Origin: an uncultured Solirubrobacteraceae bacterium
GTDB taxonomy: Bacteria > Actinomycetota > Thermoleophilia > Solirubrobacterales > Solirubrobacteraceae
DNA length: 32,145 bases
Direction of reading: 5' to 3'
NCBI GenBank assembly: GCA_902806175.1
Contig: CADCVQ010000039.1
Span: forward strand, 1-32,145
Shown here piece after piece: positions 6,456 to 15,289 of the stretch (the stretch's first letter is position 1; the number at the start of each line of letters is the position of its first letter). The notes under the pieces are model-generated. The model did not search any database. It worked only from the letters and a program-made list of their open reading frames with translations, and was not told where the DNA came from. A program made the position numbers and the translations under genes.

Positions 6456-9167
6456 ATGGCGCGTGCGAATGTCAGCCCGTTCGGGGCGCTGCTGAGGCGC
6501 CACCGGCTTGCGGCAGGACTCACCCAGGAGGCGCTCGCCGAACGCGCGCGAGTGAGCCCGAAGGCGGTAAGCGACCTGGAGCGAGACGCCGCTCGTGCCC
6601 CGCGGTTCGGCACCGTGGGACTCCTCGCCGACGCGCTCGGCCTCACGCCTGAACTGCGGGCGGGTCTCCTCGCCGCCGCACGGCCGCGAGCCACCCCCGC
6701 CGGTGCGCCCACCACATCCGCGATGCCGCGACCGCTTACGCGCCTGGTGGGGCGCACGAGCGTCGTCGCAGCGCTGGCCGAGCTCATGGGCCGCGATGAG
6801 ATCCAGCTGCTGACCCTGACCGGTCCCGGCGGCGTGGGCAAGACCCGCGTGGCAATCGAGGTCGCCCGCCGCATGGCCGCCCACTTTCCCGACGGAGTCG
6901 TTTTCGTTGACCTGGCGGCGCTACAAGACTCAGCGCTCGTGCTCGCCGCGATCGCTCACCGCCTGGGAGTCGACGAGCGCGACGCGACGTCTCTTCACGA
7001 CGGCCTTGCGGCGTCACTGCGCGACAAGCAAGTGCTGTTGTTGCTCGACAACTTCGAACGCGTGGTCGCCGCCGGCCAGGCGATTGTGCGCCTGCTGGAG
7101 GCATGTCCTCGCCTGGTTGTGCTCGTCACTAGCCGGGTCGCGCTGCAGCTGCGGGGCGGGCTCGATTACCCAATTGCTCCGCTTGTCTTGCCGGAGCCGA
7201 CGGACGCGCCGGAGTCGCTGCTGCGGTCGCCGGCGGTGGAGCTGTTCGTCGACCTAGCGCGCGCAAGTGGGGCCGAGCTGCGGATGGAAGGCCAGACGCC
7301 GGGTGCGGTGGCCGAGATCTGTCGTCGGCTGGACGGGGTTCCCCTCGCGATCGAACTCGCTGCCGCAAAGGTCAGGTTCCTGCCCCCGCCGGTGCTGCTG
7401 GCACGCGTGGAGAAGCGGCTGCCGCTTCTGGAGCGTGGGCGTCGCGACCTCCCCGCCCGCCAGAAGACGATGCGCGATGCCATTGCCTGGAGCTACGAGC
7501 TGCTGGAGGCGCCCGAACAGGCGCTCTTCCGCCGAGTTTGCGTGTTCGCCGGTGGCGGCACGCTCGACGCGGCGGAGGTGGTCTGTCGGCAAGACCCATC
7601 GTGCCCACCGATCATCGACGGGTTGGCGACGTTGGTCGACAACAGCTTGCTGCAGACGAACGCAGTGCCCGCGGATGAGGGATCCGACGTCGCGGGGGAT
7701 GCCCCCCGCCTCCTTGTCCTGGAGACGCTCCGCGAGTACGGGCTCGAACAGCTGGAGTCGCACGGCGAGACAGATGATGTGTGCGAACGCCACGCGACGT
7801 ACTACCTCGGGCTGGCCGAAGAGGCGGCGCGCGCGCTCGGTGGTCCGGACGGTGCGGCGTGGCTGGCGCGGCTCGACCGCGAGCACGACAACATGCAGGT
7901 CGCGCTTCGGTGGATGGGCGATCGACGAGACGGACCGACGGCGCTTCGCCTGGCGGGTGCGCTTTGGCGCTTTTGGCAGCGGCGGGGTCATCTGAGCGAG
8001 GGGCGGCGGTGGTTGCGTGAGGCGCTCGAGCTGCGCGCTGCCGCGAGCACCATCGCGGTGCCTGTCGAGCTGAACGCCCTGGCCGGGGCGGCGACGCTCG
8101 AGATCGACCAGGCGGCTTACGATGAGGCCGAAGCACACATCGCCGAAGCCGTGACTATCGCTCGCGAGCAGGCAGCGCCCTCCGATCTGGCTGCCGCCCT
8201 GAACCTGAAGGGCCTGTTAGCACGCGAGCAGGCCCGCTACGCGGACTCGGTGCGCTACCACCAGGAGGCGCTGTCCCTGGCCCGGGAAGCCGAGGATCCA
8301 AGCGGCGAGGCTACGGCTCTGCTCGGTCTCGCCCAAGCGCAGATGTTCAACGGCGATGCCGCTGAGGCCAGTGTCGTTGCCCGCGAGGGCCTCGCGCTCG
8401 CCCGCGAGCGGGGGGACAGCTATCTCCTGGCGCGCGCGCTCATCCTGGTCGCGTGGCAGGCCGCCCATACGGGCCGGTACAAGGAGGCGGAGGGGGTTGC
8501 GGGCGAAGCCCGGTCCTTGTTGGGCGCCGATGGAGAGATCGGCGAGTACGCGGAAGCGCTCTTCCTGTCGGGCGCTGTCGCGCTGTTCCGCGGTGAGCAC
8601 GAGCGGGCGGCCAGCTTCTTCAATGACAGCTTGACCTTCAATCGCACGCGAGGCGCCGAGCGGCGCTGGGCCACAGACTTGGGCGGCTTGGCCGCCGCCG
8701 CCCTCAACTTAGGAGACACGGGGCGCGCGCGAACACTCGCCGAGGAGAGCCTGACGCTGGCCCGCCGGTACCGCGACCTCTGGAGCGCGGCGATGTCGCT
8801 CAGTGTGCTCGGTCATGTCGATCTCGCGGAGGGTGACGCCGGACGAGCGCGGGAGCTGTTCGCGGAGGCATCAGATCTGTTCCACACGATCGGCAACCTC
8901 ATATACCTGCCGTGGTGCCTGGACGGCCTCGCCGGCGTGGCGGCGGCGCGGGGGCATTACGAACGCGCCGCAGAGCTCGGGGGCGCAGTCGAGGCAATGC
9001 GACGTGAAGTTGGCTTTTCCGTCCCACCGATCCACCCACTCGCTCACGCCCGCGTCCTCGCAACAGTCCGCGAGTCCCTCTCCCAAGAGACCTTCGATGC
9101 GGCGCAAGCGGCGGGCGAGGCTCGACCCCCTGAGCACACGATCGCTGCCGCTCTGCTGGATGAGTGA
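6456..9167 (+). CDS. XRE-HTH / NB-ARC-type ATPase / TPR transcriptional regulator
   Basis: 903-residue cytoplasmic regulator with three parts. Residues 5-65 are an XRE helix-turn-helix (FGALLRRHRLAAGLTQEALAERARVSPKAVSDLE). Residues about 94-400 are a STAND/NB-ARC-like NTPase with Walker A GPGGVGKT (123-130), Walker B VLLLLDNFE (193-201), a sensor VLVTSR and the GVPLAIELAAAKVRFL motif. From about 510 to 890 the chain is tetratricopeptide-like helix pairs (LNLKGLLAREQARYADSVRYHQEALSLAREA and similar). This is the AfsR/MalT-like switch layout with an N-terminal XRE domain instead of a C-terminal LuxR domain. Ligand sensed by the TPR part is unknown. It is transcribed away from the SnoaL/membrane operon, its likely target. 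Ribosome site weak (CGAG). Confidence 0.88.
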   Translation: MARANVSPFGALLRRHRLAAGLTQEALAERARVSPKAVSDLERDAARAPRFGTVGLLADALGLTPELRAGLLAAARPRATPAGAPTTSAMPRPLTRLVGRTSVVAALAELMGRDEIQLLTLTGPGGVGKTRVAIEVARRMAAHFPDGVVFVDLAALQDSALVLAAIAHRLGVDERDATSLHDGLAASLRDKQVLLLLDNFERVVAAGQAIVRLLEACPRLVVLVTSRVALQLRGGLDYPIAPLVLPEPTDAPESLLRSPAVELFVDLARASGAELRMEGQTPGAVAEICRRLDGVPLAIELAAAKVRFLPPPVLLARVEKRLPLLERGRRDLPARQKTMRDAIAWSYELLEAPEQALFRRVCVFAGGGTLDAAEVVCRQDPSCPPIIDGLATLVDNSLLQTNAVPADEGSDVAGDAPRLLVLETLREYGLEQLESHGETDDVCERHATYYLGLAEEAARALGGPDGAAWLARLDREHDNMQVALRWMGDRRDGPTALRLAGALWRFWQRRGHLSEGRRWLREALELRAAASTIAVPVELNALAGAATLEIDQAAYDEAEAHIAEAVTIAREQAAPSDLAAALNLKGLLAREQARYADSVRYHQEALSLAREAEDPSGEATALLGLAQAQMFNGDAAEASVVAREGLALARERGDSYLLARALILVAWQAAHTGRYKEAEGVAGEARSLLGADGEIGEYAEALFLSGAVALFRGEHERAASFFNDSLTFNRTRGAERRWATDLGGLAAAALNLGDTGRARTLAEESLTLARRYRDLWSAAMSLSVLGHVDLAEGDAGRARELFAEASDLFHTIGNLIYLPWCLDGLAGVAAARGHYERAAELGGAVEAMRREVGFSVPPIHPLAHARVLATVRESLSQETFDAAQAAGEARPPEHTIAAALLDE

Positions 9168-9387
9168 ACTGAGCTGGACTACGGCTCAACGCTGGGGCTG
9201 GCGACCGGTTGGCTCCTCGACGCCACCACACCGCTGGTCCTCGCGCCGACCAGCGCTCGGCGTAGCCCGCCGGCGCAGCGCTCCCTGCAGGCGGAAGCGC
9301 AACTGTGCTCGCGCGCCTGGCCACTGGCCCAGGGTCAACAGGGAAAGCGGCGCCGGCGGCCGGTCGGATGGCCGTAGGCTGACAAAC

Positions 9388-9603
9388 GTGATCGCGGAAC
9401 CGAGGACGTGGAGAGTGCGTGCCGCCGGCGCAACGGACGCTCGTCAAGCCCTGGCTGACTTAGACGCGGAGCTGAGAAGCGTGGGCTCGAGCGGGCGCGA
9501 GTGGGATGTGTTGTTGCCCGAGAACAATGTCGGTGAGATCGTAGGCACGATGACCCGGTGGAGAATGCAGGTCTCGGCGGTTGAGCCGCTCGCTGCGCCC
9601 TAG
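9388..9603 (+). CDS. small hypothetical protein
   Basis: Candidate 71-residue protein beginning at GTG (IAEPRTWRVRAAG) and reading ATDARQALADLDAELRSVGSSGREWDVLLPENNVGEIVGTMTRWR. The alternation of helix-like and strand-like segments suggests a small alpha/beta fold; no family recognised. A TAGGCT box ends seven bases before the GTG, consistent with a leaderless start. The frame is open further upstream without evidence of coding. It lies directly before the IS110 leader. Could be spurious. Confidence 0.4.
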   Translation: MIAEPRTWRVRAAGATDARQALADLDAELRSVGSSGREWDVLLPENNVGEIVGTMTRWRMQVSAVEPLAAP

Positions 9604-9740
9604 AGGCAGAAAGCAGCAGCCGCTTCCGGGCGAAAGATGGCATGAGCCGGGCTTCTGTCCTGGCGCGTGTGTAGGGACCTCCTCAGCTCGGGCGCGCGTG
9701 GCGTGCCGGTAATCAACCGTGGAGCTTGAGGAGGCCCCAG
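9604..9740 (+). ncRNA. structured 5' leader of the IS110 element, candidate bridge RNA region
   Basis: The 137 bases before the transposase can fold into successive hairpins. GCCGGG/CCTGGC (9646-9664) forms one. A long stem of about 15 pairs with two bulges joins 9674-9689 to 9722-9737. Inside its loop a small GGCGCG/CGTGCC hairpin is followed by an unpaired GGTAATCAACCGTG. IS110-group elements are known to encode a bridge RNA in the non-coding left end; position and internal loops fit, but no guide match has been tested. The 3' arm contains the transposase GAGGAGG ribosome site, so the fold could also repress translation. Confidence 0.4.
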
Positions 9741-10757
9741 GTGACGATCGTAATGGGACTTGATCAGCATCGAGCGCAGATCACCGCCGATTGGCTAGAC
9801 AGCGACAGCGGCGAGATCGGCCGCGCGCGGGTGAGGCCCGCGCACCGCGAAGGCGTGCGCGAGTTCTTGGGCCGGTTCGCGGGCCGCGAACTTCAGGTTG
9901 CTCTGGAAGCGACGACCGGCTGGCGCTTTGTCGTTGAGGAGCTGCAGGCGATCGGCGCCGAGGTGCACTTGGCCGAGCCGGCCGAGACGAGCTTCATGCG
10001 CGGCAACAAGCGGCGCGCCAAGACCGATCGTGCGGACGCGCGCCACCTGCGCGAGCTGTTGATGGTCGGGCGGCTGCCGGAGTCGTGGATCGCGCCGGCG
10101 CACCTGCTCGATCTGCGTGCCCGGGTGCGGCTGCGTCACACGCTCGTCGATCAGCGCGGCGAGTGGCAGCAACGCATCCAGGCGGTGCTCTATCACCACG
10201 GCGTGCCTCAGCGCCGCGATCTGCTGCGCGCCGACAAGCGCCGCTGGCTGGAGCAGCTCGAGTTGCCCGCGGCGGCGCGTGAGCAGATCACGATCGCGCT
10301 AACGATGATCGACGCGCTCGACGCGCAGTCAGGACCGCTGACCGCCGAGCTGCGCTCCTATGCGCGCCGCCAGCCGGGCTGCCGGGCGCTGATGGGCCAC
10401 TACGGCATCGGCGCGCTGACTGCCGTCACGATCCTTGCCGAGCTCGGCGACACGCGGCGCTTCTCCTCCTCACGCCACGCCGTGCGCTACGCCGGCCTGG
10501 ACATCACCGTCCACCAATCAGACCAGCGCCGCGCGCCCGGGCACCTCTCCCGCCAAGGGCCGCCCGCGTTGCGCTGGGCGCTCTACGAGGCCGCCCAGGT
10601 CGCCCGCCACCCCCGCAGCCCCGACCGCGCCTACTACGAGCAGGCCGCCGCACGGCTCGGCGGCAACCGGGCGTGTCTGGCGATCGCGCGCAAGCTGCTC
10701 AAGCGCAGCTACCACACGCTGCGCGAACTCGGCGACGAGGCGCTGCAGCCCGCCTGA
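9741..10757 (+). CDS. IS110 family transposase (DEDD/RuvC-like)
   Basis: 338-residue recombinase. The N-terminal RuvC-like domain shows the DEDD set: D8 in MGLDQH, E56 in ALEATTGW, D96 and D99 in KTDRADARHL. A helical middle follows. The C-terminal Transposase_20 domain contains GHYGIGALTAVTILAELGDTRRF, SRHAVRYAGLDI and a HQSDQRR segment that probably holds the catalytic serine. It ends with LGDEALQPA. It acts with an element-encoded RNA in characterised relatives. The GTG start is chosen for GAGGAGG six bases upstream; a TTG five codons earlier is inside that site. Length is slightly short for the family but all motifs are present, so it may be active. Confidence 0.93.
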   Translation: MTIVMGLDQHRAQITADWLDSDSGEIGRARVRPAHREGVREFLGRFAGRELQVALEATTGWRFVVEELQAIGAEVHLAEPAETSFMRGNKRRAKTDRADARHLRELLMVGRLPESWIAPAHLLDLRARVRLRHTLVDQRGEWQQRIQAVLYHHGVPQRRDLLRADKRRWLEQLELPAAAREQITIALTMIDALDAQSGPLTAELRSYARRQPGCRALMGHYGIGALTAVTILAELGDTRRFSSSRHAVRYAGLDITVHQSDQRRAPGHLSRQGPPALRWALYEAAQVARHPRSPDRAYYEQAAARLGGNRACLAIARKLLKRSYHTLRELGDEALQPA

Positions 10758-11256
10758 ACCTCCAAGCTCGCGGTGCGCGCACAGTCCTCACTCACCCCGA
10801 TGCACCGCGGCCAGCTCCCGACATGCTGCCGCCGCCACCGTCATGTGGACGGCCCAGAAAGACCGAGCGGCCGCAACGCTTCAACCTGCGGGAACACCCC
10901 ATCGACCATCACGTCACCGACCGGCCGCGTGGGCCGATCGCGGACCGAGATAAGCCCGGGCGCCCGCGCGCACCACCCCCACACCCCCGACCGCGCTCAC
11001 GCACCGCCCCACCGACTCGACGTTCACCCGACAACAACGACGCGCTCGCTCTTGACACGGGCCCCGACACAGATAAGCAGCAGCGCCACGCCCCAGCGAG
11101 GGCTATCCCTGTCCTGCGAACGTGGATAGGGAAGAGGTCCCAGGTTCCAATCCTGGGTCGCCCACTCGACCTCCGCAGGGTTTCGTCCCGACGTTGCCGC
11201 CACGGCACGAGCCATGCTGCGAGCGCAGACGCGTCGCGGCCGAGTCGCGATGCCGT
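10758..11256. other. C-rich non-coding 3' region of the IS110 element
   Basis: About 370 bases after the transposase are strongly C-rich on this strand and open in several frames without ribosome sites. They probably belong to the element's right end. The stretch also holds an imperfect hairpin (CTATCC with GGATAG near 11103-11128) and the tRNA-like fragment. Nothing else is seen up to the decarboxylase stop codon. Confidence 0.45.
11131..11164 (+). tRNA. tRNA 3'-end fragment (T arm and acceptor strand only)
   Basis: A perfect T arm, CCAGG-TTCCAAT-CCTGG (11140-11156), is followed by a seven-base acceptor strand GTCGCCC and discriminator A. No anticodon arm, D arm or 5' acceptor strand is present upstream, where the IS110 end lies. 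This is a remnant: either an attachment-site duplication or a tRNA gene cut by insertion. Confidence 0.5.
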
Positions 11257-12660
11257 TCAGGCGGCGTCCGTGATCGCCTTCCACAGGCGTTCGACGTCCT
11301 CGGCTGTCGTCTGCGTCTGGCCGACGGCGACGCGGACGAAGCGCATGTCGCCGATCGCCGACGGCGTCACGTACAGGTCGGGATGCGCGTTGATCGCCGC
11401 CGCGAGAGCCTCGGTCGCCGGGTTGCCATCAGCGTGGCGGAAGCAGACGAGGGCAAACGAGACGGGCGCCACGCGCTCCAGGCGCGGGTGCTCGTCGAGG
11501 CGCCGGCCAAGCTCCGCGGCCAGTGCGATGTGCTCCCGCACGTGCCGGCGTAGCCCGCCCGCGCCATAGCTGCGCAGCACCCACCACAGCTTCAGCGCCC
11601 GGAAGCGGCGCCCCAGCGGCACGTGCCAGTCGCGGTAGTCGATGACCTCGCCGGACTCACTGGCGGCGTTGCGCAAGTAGGGCGGCAGGATCGACAACGA
11701 CGTGATCAGCGGAGCGCGATCGGCCACCCACAGCACGTTGCAGTCGAAGTTCGTAAACAGCCACTTGTGCGGGTTGAACGTGTAGCTGTCGGCGCGCTCG
11801 GCGCCCGCCTGGTGCGCGCGCTGCTCCTCGCAGAGCATCGCTGAGCCCGCCCAGGCGGCGTCGACGTGATGCCAGAGGCCGTACTTGCCTGCTATCTCGG
11901 CGACGGCGGCGACGGGGTCGACGGCGCCGGTTGCGGTCGTGCCAACGGCGCTCGTGACGATTGTCGGCACCAGGCCGGCGGCGCGGTCCTGCTCGACCGC
12001 ATCGCGCAGGGCGCCGGCACGCAACGCGAGCGCGTCGTCGGCGTCGAGCAGGCGCACGTGGGAGAAGCCCGCCACACGCGCCCCCCGCTCGACCGACGAG
12101 TGCGCCTGCCAGGAGCCGTAGGCGACGAGGTGCTCGATCGACGCGCCGTCGCCGACGGCGCGATCGCGCGCGACGACGTGCACCAGATGGGTGGAGTCCG
12201 ACGCGCTCGTCTGGATGACGCCGCCGCCGGGCCCCACCGCGGTCTTGAAGTGCTGCGGCAGCCCGAGGAGGTCGACGAGCCAGTCGAGGACGTGCGCCTC
12301 GATCTCGGTCACCGCGGGGCTCGTCGCCCACAGCATCCCCTGCGCACCCAGCCCGGCCGCGACGAGCTCGGCGAGGATCGAGGGCCCCGAGGCGTTGGCC
12401 GGGAAGTAGGCGAACCAGCCGGGGGCCTGCCAGTGCGTGATGCCAGGCAGGACGATCTCGTCGAGATCGCGCAGCAGCGCGGCGAAGGGCTCCGGCTCCT
12501 CGGGCGCCGCGTCGGGCAGCCGCGCGCGGATCTCTCCCGGGTTCACCGTGGACACAATCGGCAGCTCCCGCACGCGCTCCATGTAGGCCGCCACCCACTC
12601 CACGACGTCGTGGCCGTGGCGACGGAACTCCTCGGGCGTCATGTGGGCGTCGTCAGACAC
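11257..12660 (-). CDS. PLP-dependent group II decarboxylase (aromatic-L-amino-acid decarboxylase type)
   Basis: 467-residue PLP enzyme of the pyridoxal_deC family. Visible are the N-terminal EEFRRHGHDVVEWVAAYM segment, the substrate-entry block HWQAPGWFAYFPANASGPSILAEL, a GVIQTSASDSTHLVHVVARDRA cofactor loop, HHVDAAWAGSAM with the Asp that holds the pyridine nitrogen (D267), and NPHKWL with the Schiff-base lysine K299. Length is normal for a bacterial AADC. Related enzymes decarboxylate tryptophan, tyrosine, phenylalanine or DOPA to amines; the substrate cannot be read from sequence. The GTG at 12660 gives the longest frame; an ATG at 12642 is an equally good start and neither has a clear ribosome site. 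It stands alone, 3' end toward the IS110 element. Confidence 0.93.
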   Translation of the reverse strand: MSDDAHMTPEEFRRHGHDVVEWVAAYMERVRELPIVSTVNPGEIRARLPDAAPEEPEPFAALLRDLDEIVLPGITHWQAPGWFAYFPANASGPSILAELVAAGLGAQGMLWATSPAVTEIEAHVLDWLVDLLGLPQHFKTAVGPGGGVIQTSASDSTHLVHVVARDRAVGDGASIEHLVAYGSWQAHSSVERGARVAGFSHVRLLDADDALALRAGALRDAVEQDRAAGLVPTIVTSAVGTTATGAVDPVAAVAEIAGKYGLWHHVDAAWAGSAMLCEEQRAHQAGAERADSYTFNPHKWLFTNFDCNVLWVADRAPLITSLSILPPYLRNAASESGEVIDYRDWHVPLGRRFRALKLWWVLRSYGAGGLRRHVREHIALAAELGRRLDEHPRLERVAPVSFALVCFRHADGNPATEALAAAINAHPDLYVTPSAIGDMRFVRVAVGQTQTTAEDVERLWKAITDAA

Positions 12661-13098
12661 GCGCGCGGCCGCTCGCAGTCAGGCCCGGGCTGCGCAGCAT
12701 CGTTCCGCGCTTCGGAGGGTGGCGGACCGCATCGTCGAGCAGCCTATGACGATCACGACGGGCGCGAGCTCGCTGGTGTTCGCGAACCGCGCCGACCGCC
12801 GCCAGACGTCGATGCGAGCACGCTTCACCTGGCCTCCTGAACTCAGGCACCGGCCTCGGGTGTCGACCTGCGTGTCAACGGAGGAGCGACCCCTGCGCAT
12901 GTGTACGCACGCGGTTCCGGTTCAGGTTCCCGCTGTGAGACGGCGGCGGATGCCCGGCTCGGGGTCTGGTTGCGCGGCCAGACGGCTGTAGCGCGGCGTG
13001 CCCTGCCGCGGAGCCAGCGTCGTGCGAGGGCCGTGTCACGGCATGCGGGGCTGTGCGGAGCTGGCCGTCGGAGATCCATGTCACTTCGCGGTGGATGA
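12661..13098. other. 438-base stretch without a supported gene
   Basis: Upstream region of the decarboxylase. Several open frames of 60-110 codons exist on both strands, but all are arginine-rich shadows without start signals. No promoter, repeat or strong hairpin stands out. Confidence 0.4.
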
Positions 13099-13230
13099 AG
13101 TGGCCAGGACATCCGGCCCTTTGTCGGATGGCCAGCGAATGGAACACCCCGGTGGCACTTCGCCGTCTACATGAAGGACATTCAGCGCTACGCGGAGGAG
13201 CTCCTCGAACGAGGCGGCGGGCGGGCGTAG
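13099..13230 (+). pseudogene. possible C-terminal gene remnant
   Basis: One frame reads SGQDIRPFVGWPANG then WHFAVYMKDIQRYAEELLERGGGRA and stops. It has coding-like composition, with a clear amphipathic C-terminal helix, unlike the surroundings. A stop codon lies just upstream and there is no start, so at most the tail of a broken gene survives. Family not recognised. Confidence 0.25.
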
Positions 13231-13320
13231 TTGACTGCCGTCCCGTCGGCGCAGTCCTGTCAACGACCGGCTTGCGGACGTCGACGAGGAGCACGACGAG
13301 AGCGCCCCCTTCAGGGGATA

Positions 13321-13707
13321 GCGAAACTGTCAAGGCCGGTTGAAAATGCACCCCTCTACGGCGATTGCGAGCCGCCGCCAAACCGAGAGGGCGGGTGTCC
13401 GCCGCCACTGAGTGTGCAGAACTTCGAGGTCTGTGCCGTGAGCCCTAAGAGCCATGCCGTGCCTCGCAGCGCGCTGACCGAGAAAATCAGGGGCGTTCCC
13501 TACCTGAGGAATACCGCTGTCGGCAGCCTGAACGTGTTCACTGGCCAGACGACGGTCACCATCTTCAGCAGCTGGGACCGAGCCATGCGCGCCGCAAAGG
13601 ATCTTCGCTCGATCGACGGTCGCATCGCGCCTAAAGCCAGGCTGCCATCGCCCGTGGCGGGCGCGCTTGAGGGCCGCCTGCGCTGCCAGCCCCCCGATAG
13701 CGAATGA
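13321..13707 (+). pseudogene. truncated hypothetical protein (C-terminal part)
   Basis: About 128 residues with clear protein character: PLYGDCEPPPNREGGCPPPLSVQNFEVC, then KIRGVPYLRNTAVGSLNVFTGQTTVTIFSSWDRAMRAAKDLRSI and LPSPVAGALEGRLRCQPP. Three cysteines in a GDC-GGC-VC pattern suggest an extracytoplasmic domain. From memory it resembles the C-terminal half of an uncharacterised protein type found repeatedly in Solirubrobacterales; that cannot be checked here. No start codon, ribosome site or N-terminal half is visible; upstream frames are unrelated, so the gene seems cut at its 5' end. Confidence 0.5.
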
Positions 13708-14316
13708 GCACTGAACGGGGGTCACATCGCCTGGCAGCGGCGCCCCGGGCTCCGGCGCCTACTGAATGAATTCAACGCTGACGCCGCTCCTGCAGTACGA
13801 ACCGGGCACTCTGGTGATCGTCTGGTCGACGGTTTGCTCCCGCGTGCAAGCACCGTAGCGGCGCCGCTTCAGCGCTTCTCCCTCGGACGAGCACGAGCAG
13901 CGCTGGCGCGGAGTGCGACGGCGCGACCGCTTCGAGGCAGGACGGGCACTCTCGACGTCGCCGCGAGACGCAGCCGATCCTCCGCCTGCTCCGCAATCGT
14001 TCGTTGAGAGGGTGCCCGTGCGTCCCGCAATTAGCAGCCTTCAGCCCGCGCGGCCGATCGAACTCGGCGTCCCGGTTTCCGTTCGGCTGTGGGACGAGCG
14101 CCAAGCTGCGACCGGTTGCGGCACGTCGATGCGAGCTTGCGCACCACTCGTTCAGCCGAAACCAGCGCGGCCGCCATCGCGCTCAGTGCCGTCGACCAGC
14201 TGCTCGAGGACTCTCGCGCGGGCGCTCATGAGATGGCGGCTCCGCCCGAGTGCTTGGACGCAGCCGTCGAGGGTGTAGCGCGCGCGTCAGGGCGGTAGTG
14301 TCGGGCCTCGCCATCC
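13708..14316. other. 609-base stretch with dispersed repeat, no supported gene
   Basis: Open frames on both strands lack start signals. It holds a 20-base repeat shared with 25595-25614 (see 14080) and a GTGCGTCCCGCAAT motif near 14018 also found near 1061. A TAGTGT box lies about 15 bases before the MarP-like start. Confidence 0.4.
14080..14099 (-). repeat. 20-bp dispersed repeat, copy 1
   Basis: Exact inverted copy of 25595-25614 (minus-strand reading GCTCGTCCCACAGCCGAACG). A shorter related copy lies at 22898-22912. Confidence 0.6.
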
Positions 14317-15258
14317 ATGCTGCTCATCGACCTGTTCATCGTCGTCGCGATCGTCTTCGCCGGAGCCGTGGGGCGGGAGCGCGGCGCGCGCGCGGGGAGG
14401 CAGCGCGACCGCGCCCGGCGGCGGCGGTCGCATGCGCCGCGGAACTTCGCCGCCGCCGGCGCGGCGATTGGCGCCGGCACAGTGCTGCTCGCGGGCGCGG
14501 CGCTCGCCCAGGTGGGCAAGCTGCACGGCTCGCTGCGCGACACCACGGTCCTCGGCGCCTTTGTTCCGGCGTCAGACGAAGCGCCGCCGCGGCGGGCCGG
14601 GCCGCTGGCGGCGGGCACAGGCCAGCCCGCCGACGGCGTCGTCACTGGCGCGCGTCCCGTGCTGAACGCCGCACGCAGCATCGTCATGCTGCGCGGATCG
14701 GCCTGCGGGCGGCGATACAGCGGGACCGGCTGGGTGGCGCCCGGCGGCGTGATCGTGACCAACGCCCACGTCGTCGCCGGGCAGGCGGACACGACGGCGC
14801 AGGTGCGGAAATCGGGGCCGCTAGCTGCCACGACGCCGATCTGGTTCGATCGCGAGACCGACGTCGCGCTCCTGCGTGCGCCGGCGCTGAGACACATCCG
14901 AGGGCTGCAGCTTGCTCGCGAACCGGTCTCGCGCGGGATGCGGGCCGCGCTGCTGGGCTTCCCATTGGGAGGCCCGTTCCGGGTGCTCGCCGCACGCATC
15001 GCGGCGACGTACGAGCGGCCCCAGGGCGAGCGCATCGGCGACGGCCGCTCGTCGTGGATCAGGAGGGGGCCGATCACGGAGCTACAGACCCGCGCGCAGG
15101 CCGGCAGCTCGGGCTCGGCGGTGGTCGACGCGGATGGCCGCGTGCTCACTACGGTGTTCGCGGCCAACGGGCTGAGCGCCGCCGGCGTACCGAACGATGT
15201 GGTGCGCCGCGCGCTGCGGCGGGCCCGTGGCCCTGTCAGCACCGGCGACTGTGACTGA
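14317..15258 (+). CDS. membrane-anchored trypsin-like serine protease (MarP-like)
   Basis: 313-residue protein. Two hydrophobic segments (about residues 2-18 and 43-65) separated by a very basic loop anchor it to the membrane. From about 112 the chain is a chymotrypsin-fold protease with the triad H151 (VTNAHVV), D182 (ETDVALL) and S265 (QAGSSGSAVV). This resembles mycobacterial MarP, a periplasmic protease for acid and oxidative stress, but MarP has a four-helix CvpA-like domain, so the membrane part here is reduced. Substrate unknown. No ribosome site is seen; a TAGTGT box about 15 bases upstream suggests a very short leader. It converges on the glycosyltransferase pseudogene. Fold and triad are clear; the MarP orthology is not. 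Confidence 0.85.
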   Translation: MLLIDLFIVVAIVFAGAVGRERGARAGRQRDRARRRRSHAPRNFAAAGAAIGAGTVLLAGAALAQVGKLHGSLRDTTVLGAFVPASDEAPPRRAGPLAAGTGQPADGVVTGARPVLNAARSIVMLRGSACGRRYSGTGWVAPGGVIVTNAHVVAGQADTTAQVRKSGPLAATTPIWFDRETDVALLRAPALRHIRGLQLAREPVSRGMRAALLGFPLGGPFRVLAARIAATYERPQGERIGDGRSSWIRRGPITELQTRAQAGSSGSAVVDADGRVLTTVFAANGLSAAGVPNDVVRRALRRARGPVSTGDCD

Positions 15259-15289
15259 CGCCCGACGAGGGACGCGCGTGGTGCGATCA

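Larger units (their letters stand above)
9604..11136 (+). mobile_element. IS110-family insertion sequence (ends approximate)
   Basis: Contains an apparently intact IS110-type transposase with 137 bases of structured leader and about 370 bases of non-coding 3' sequence. IS110 elements lack obvious terminal inverted repeats, so the ends are set only by neighbouring features: the small gene on the left and a tRNA 3'-end fragment on the right. The bases just after the stop (CCTCCAAGCTC) are nearly the reverse complement of the block before the start (GAGCTTGAGGAGG). Confidence 0.5.

Noticed and set aside
11866-12840. 324-codon plus-strand frame across the decarboxylase
   Set aside because: Overlaps a clear PLP decarboxylase on the other strand and has no recognisable domain.
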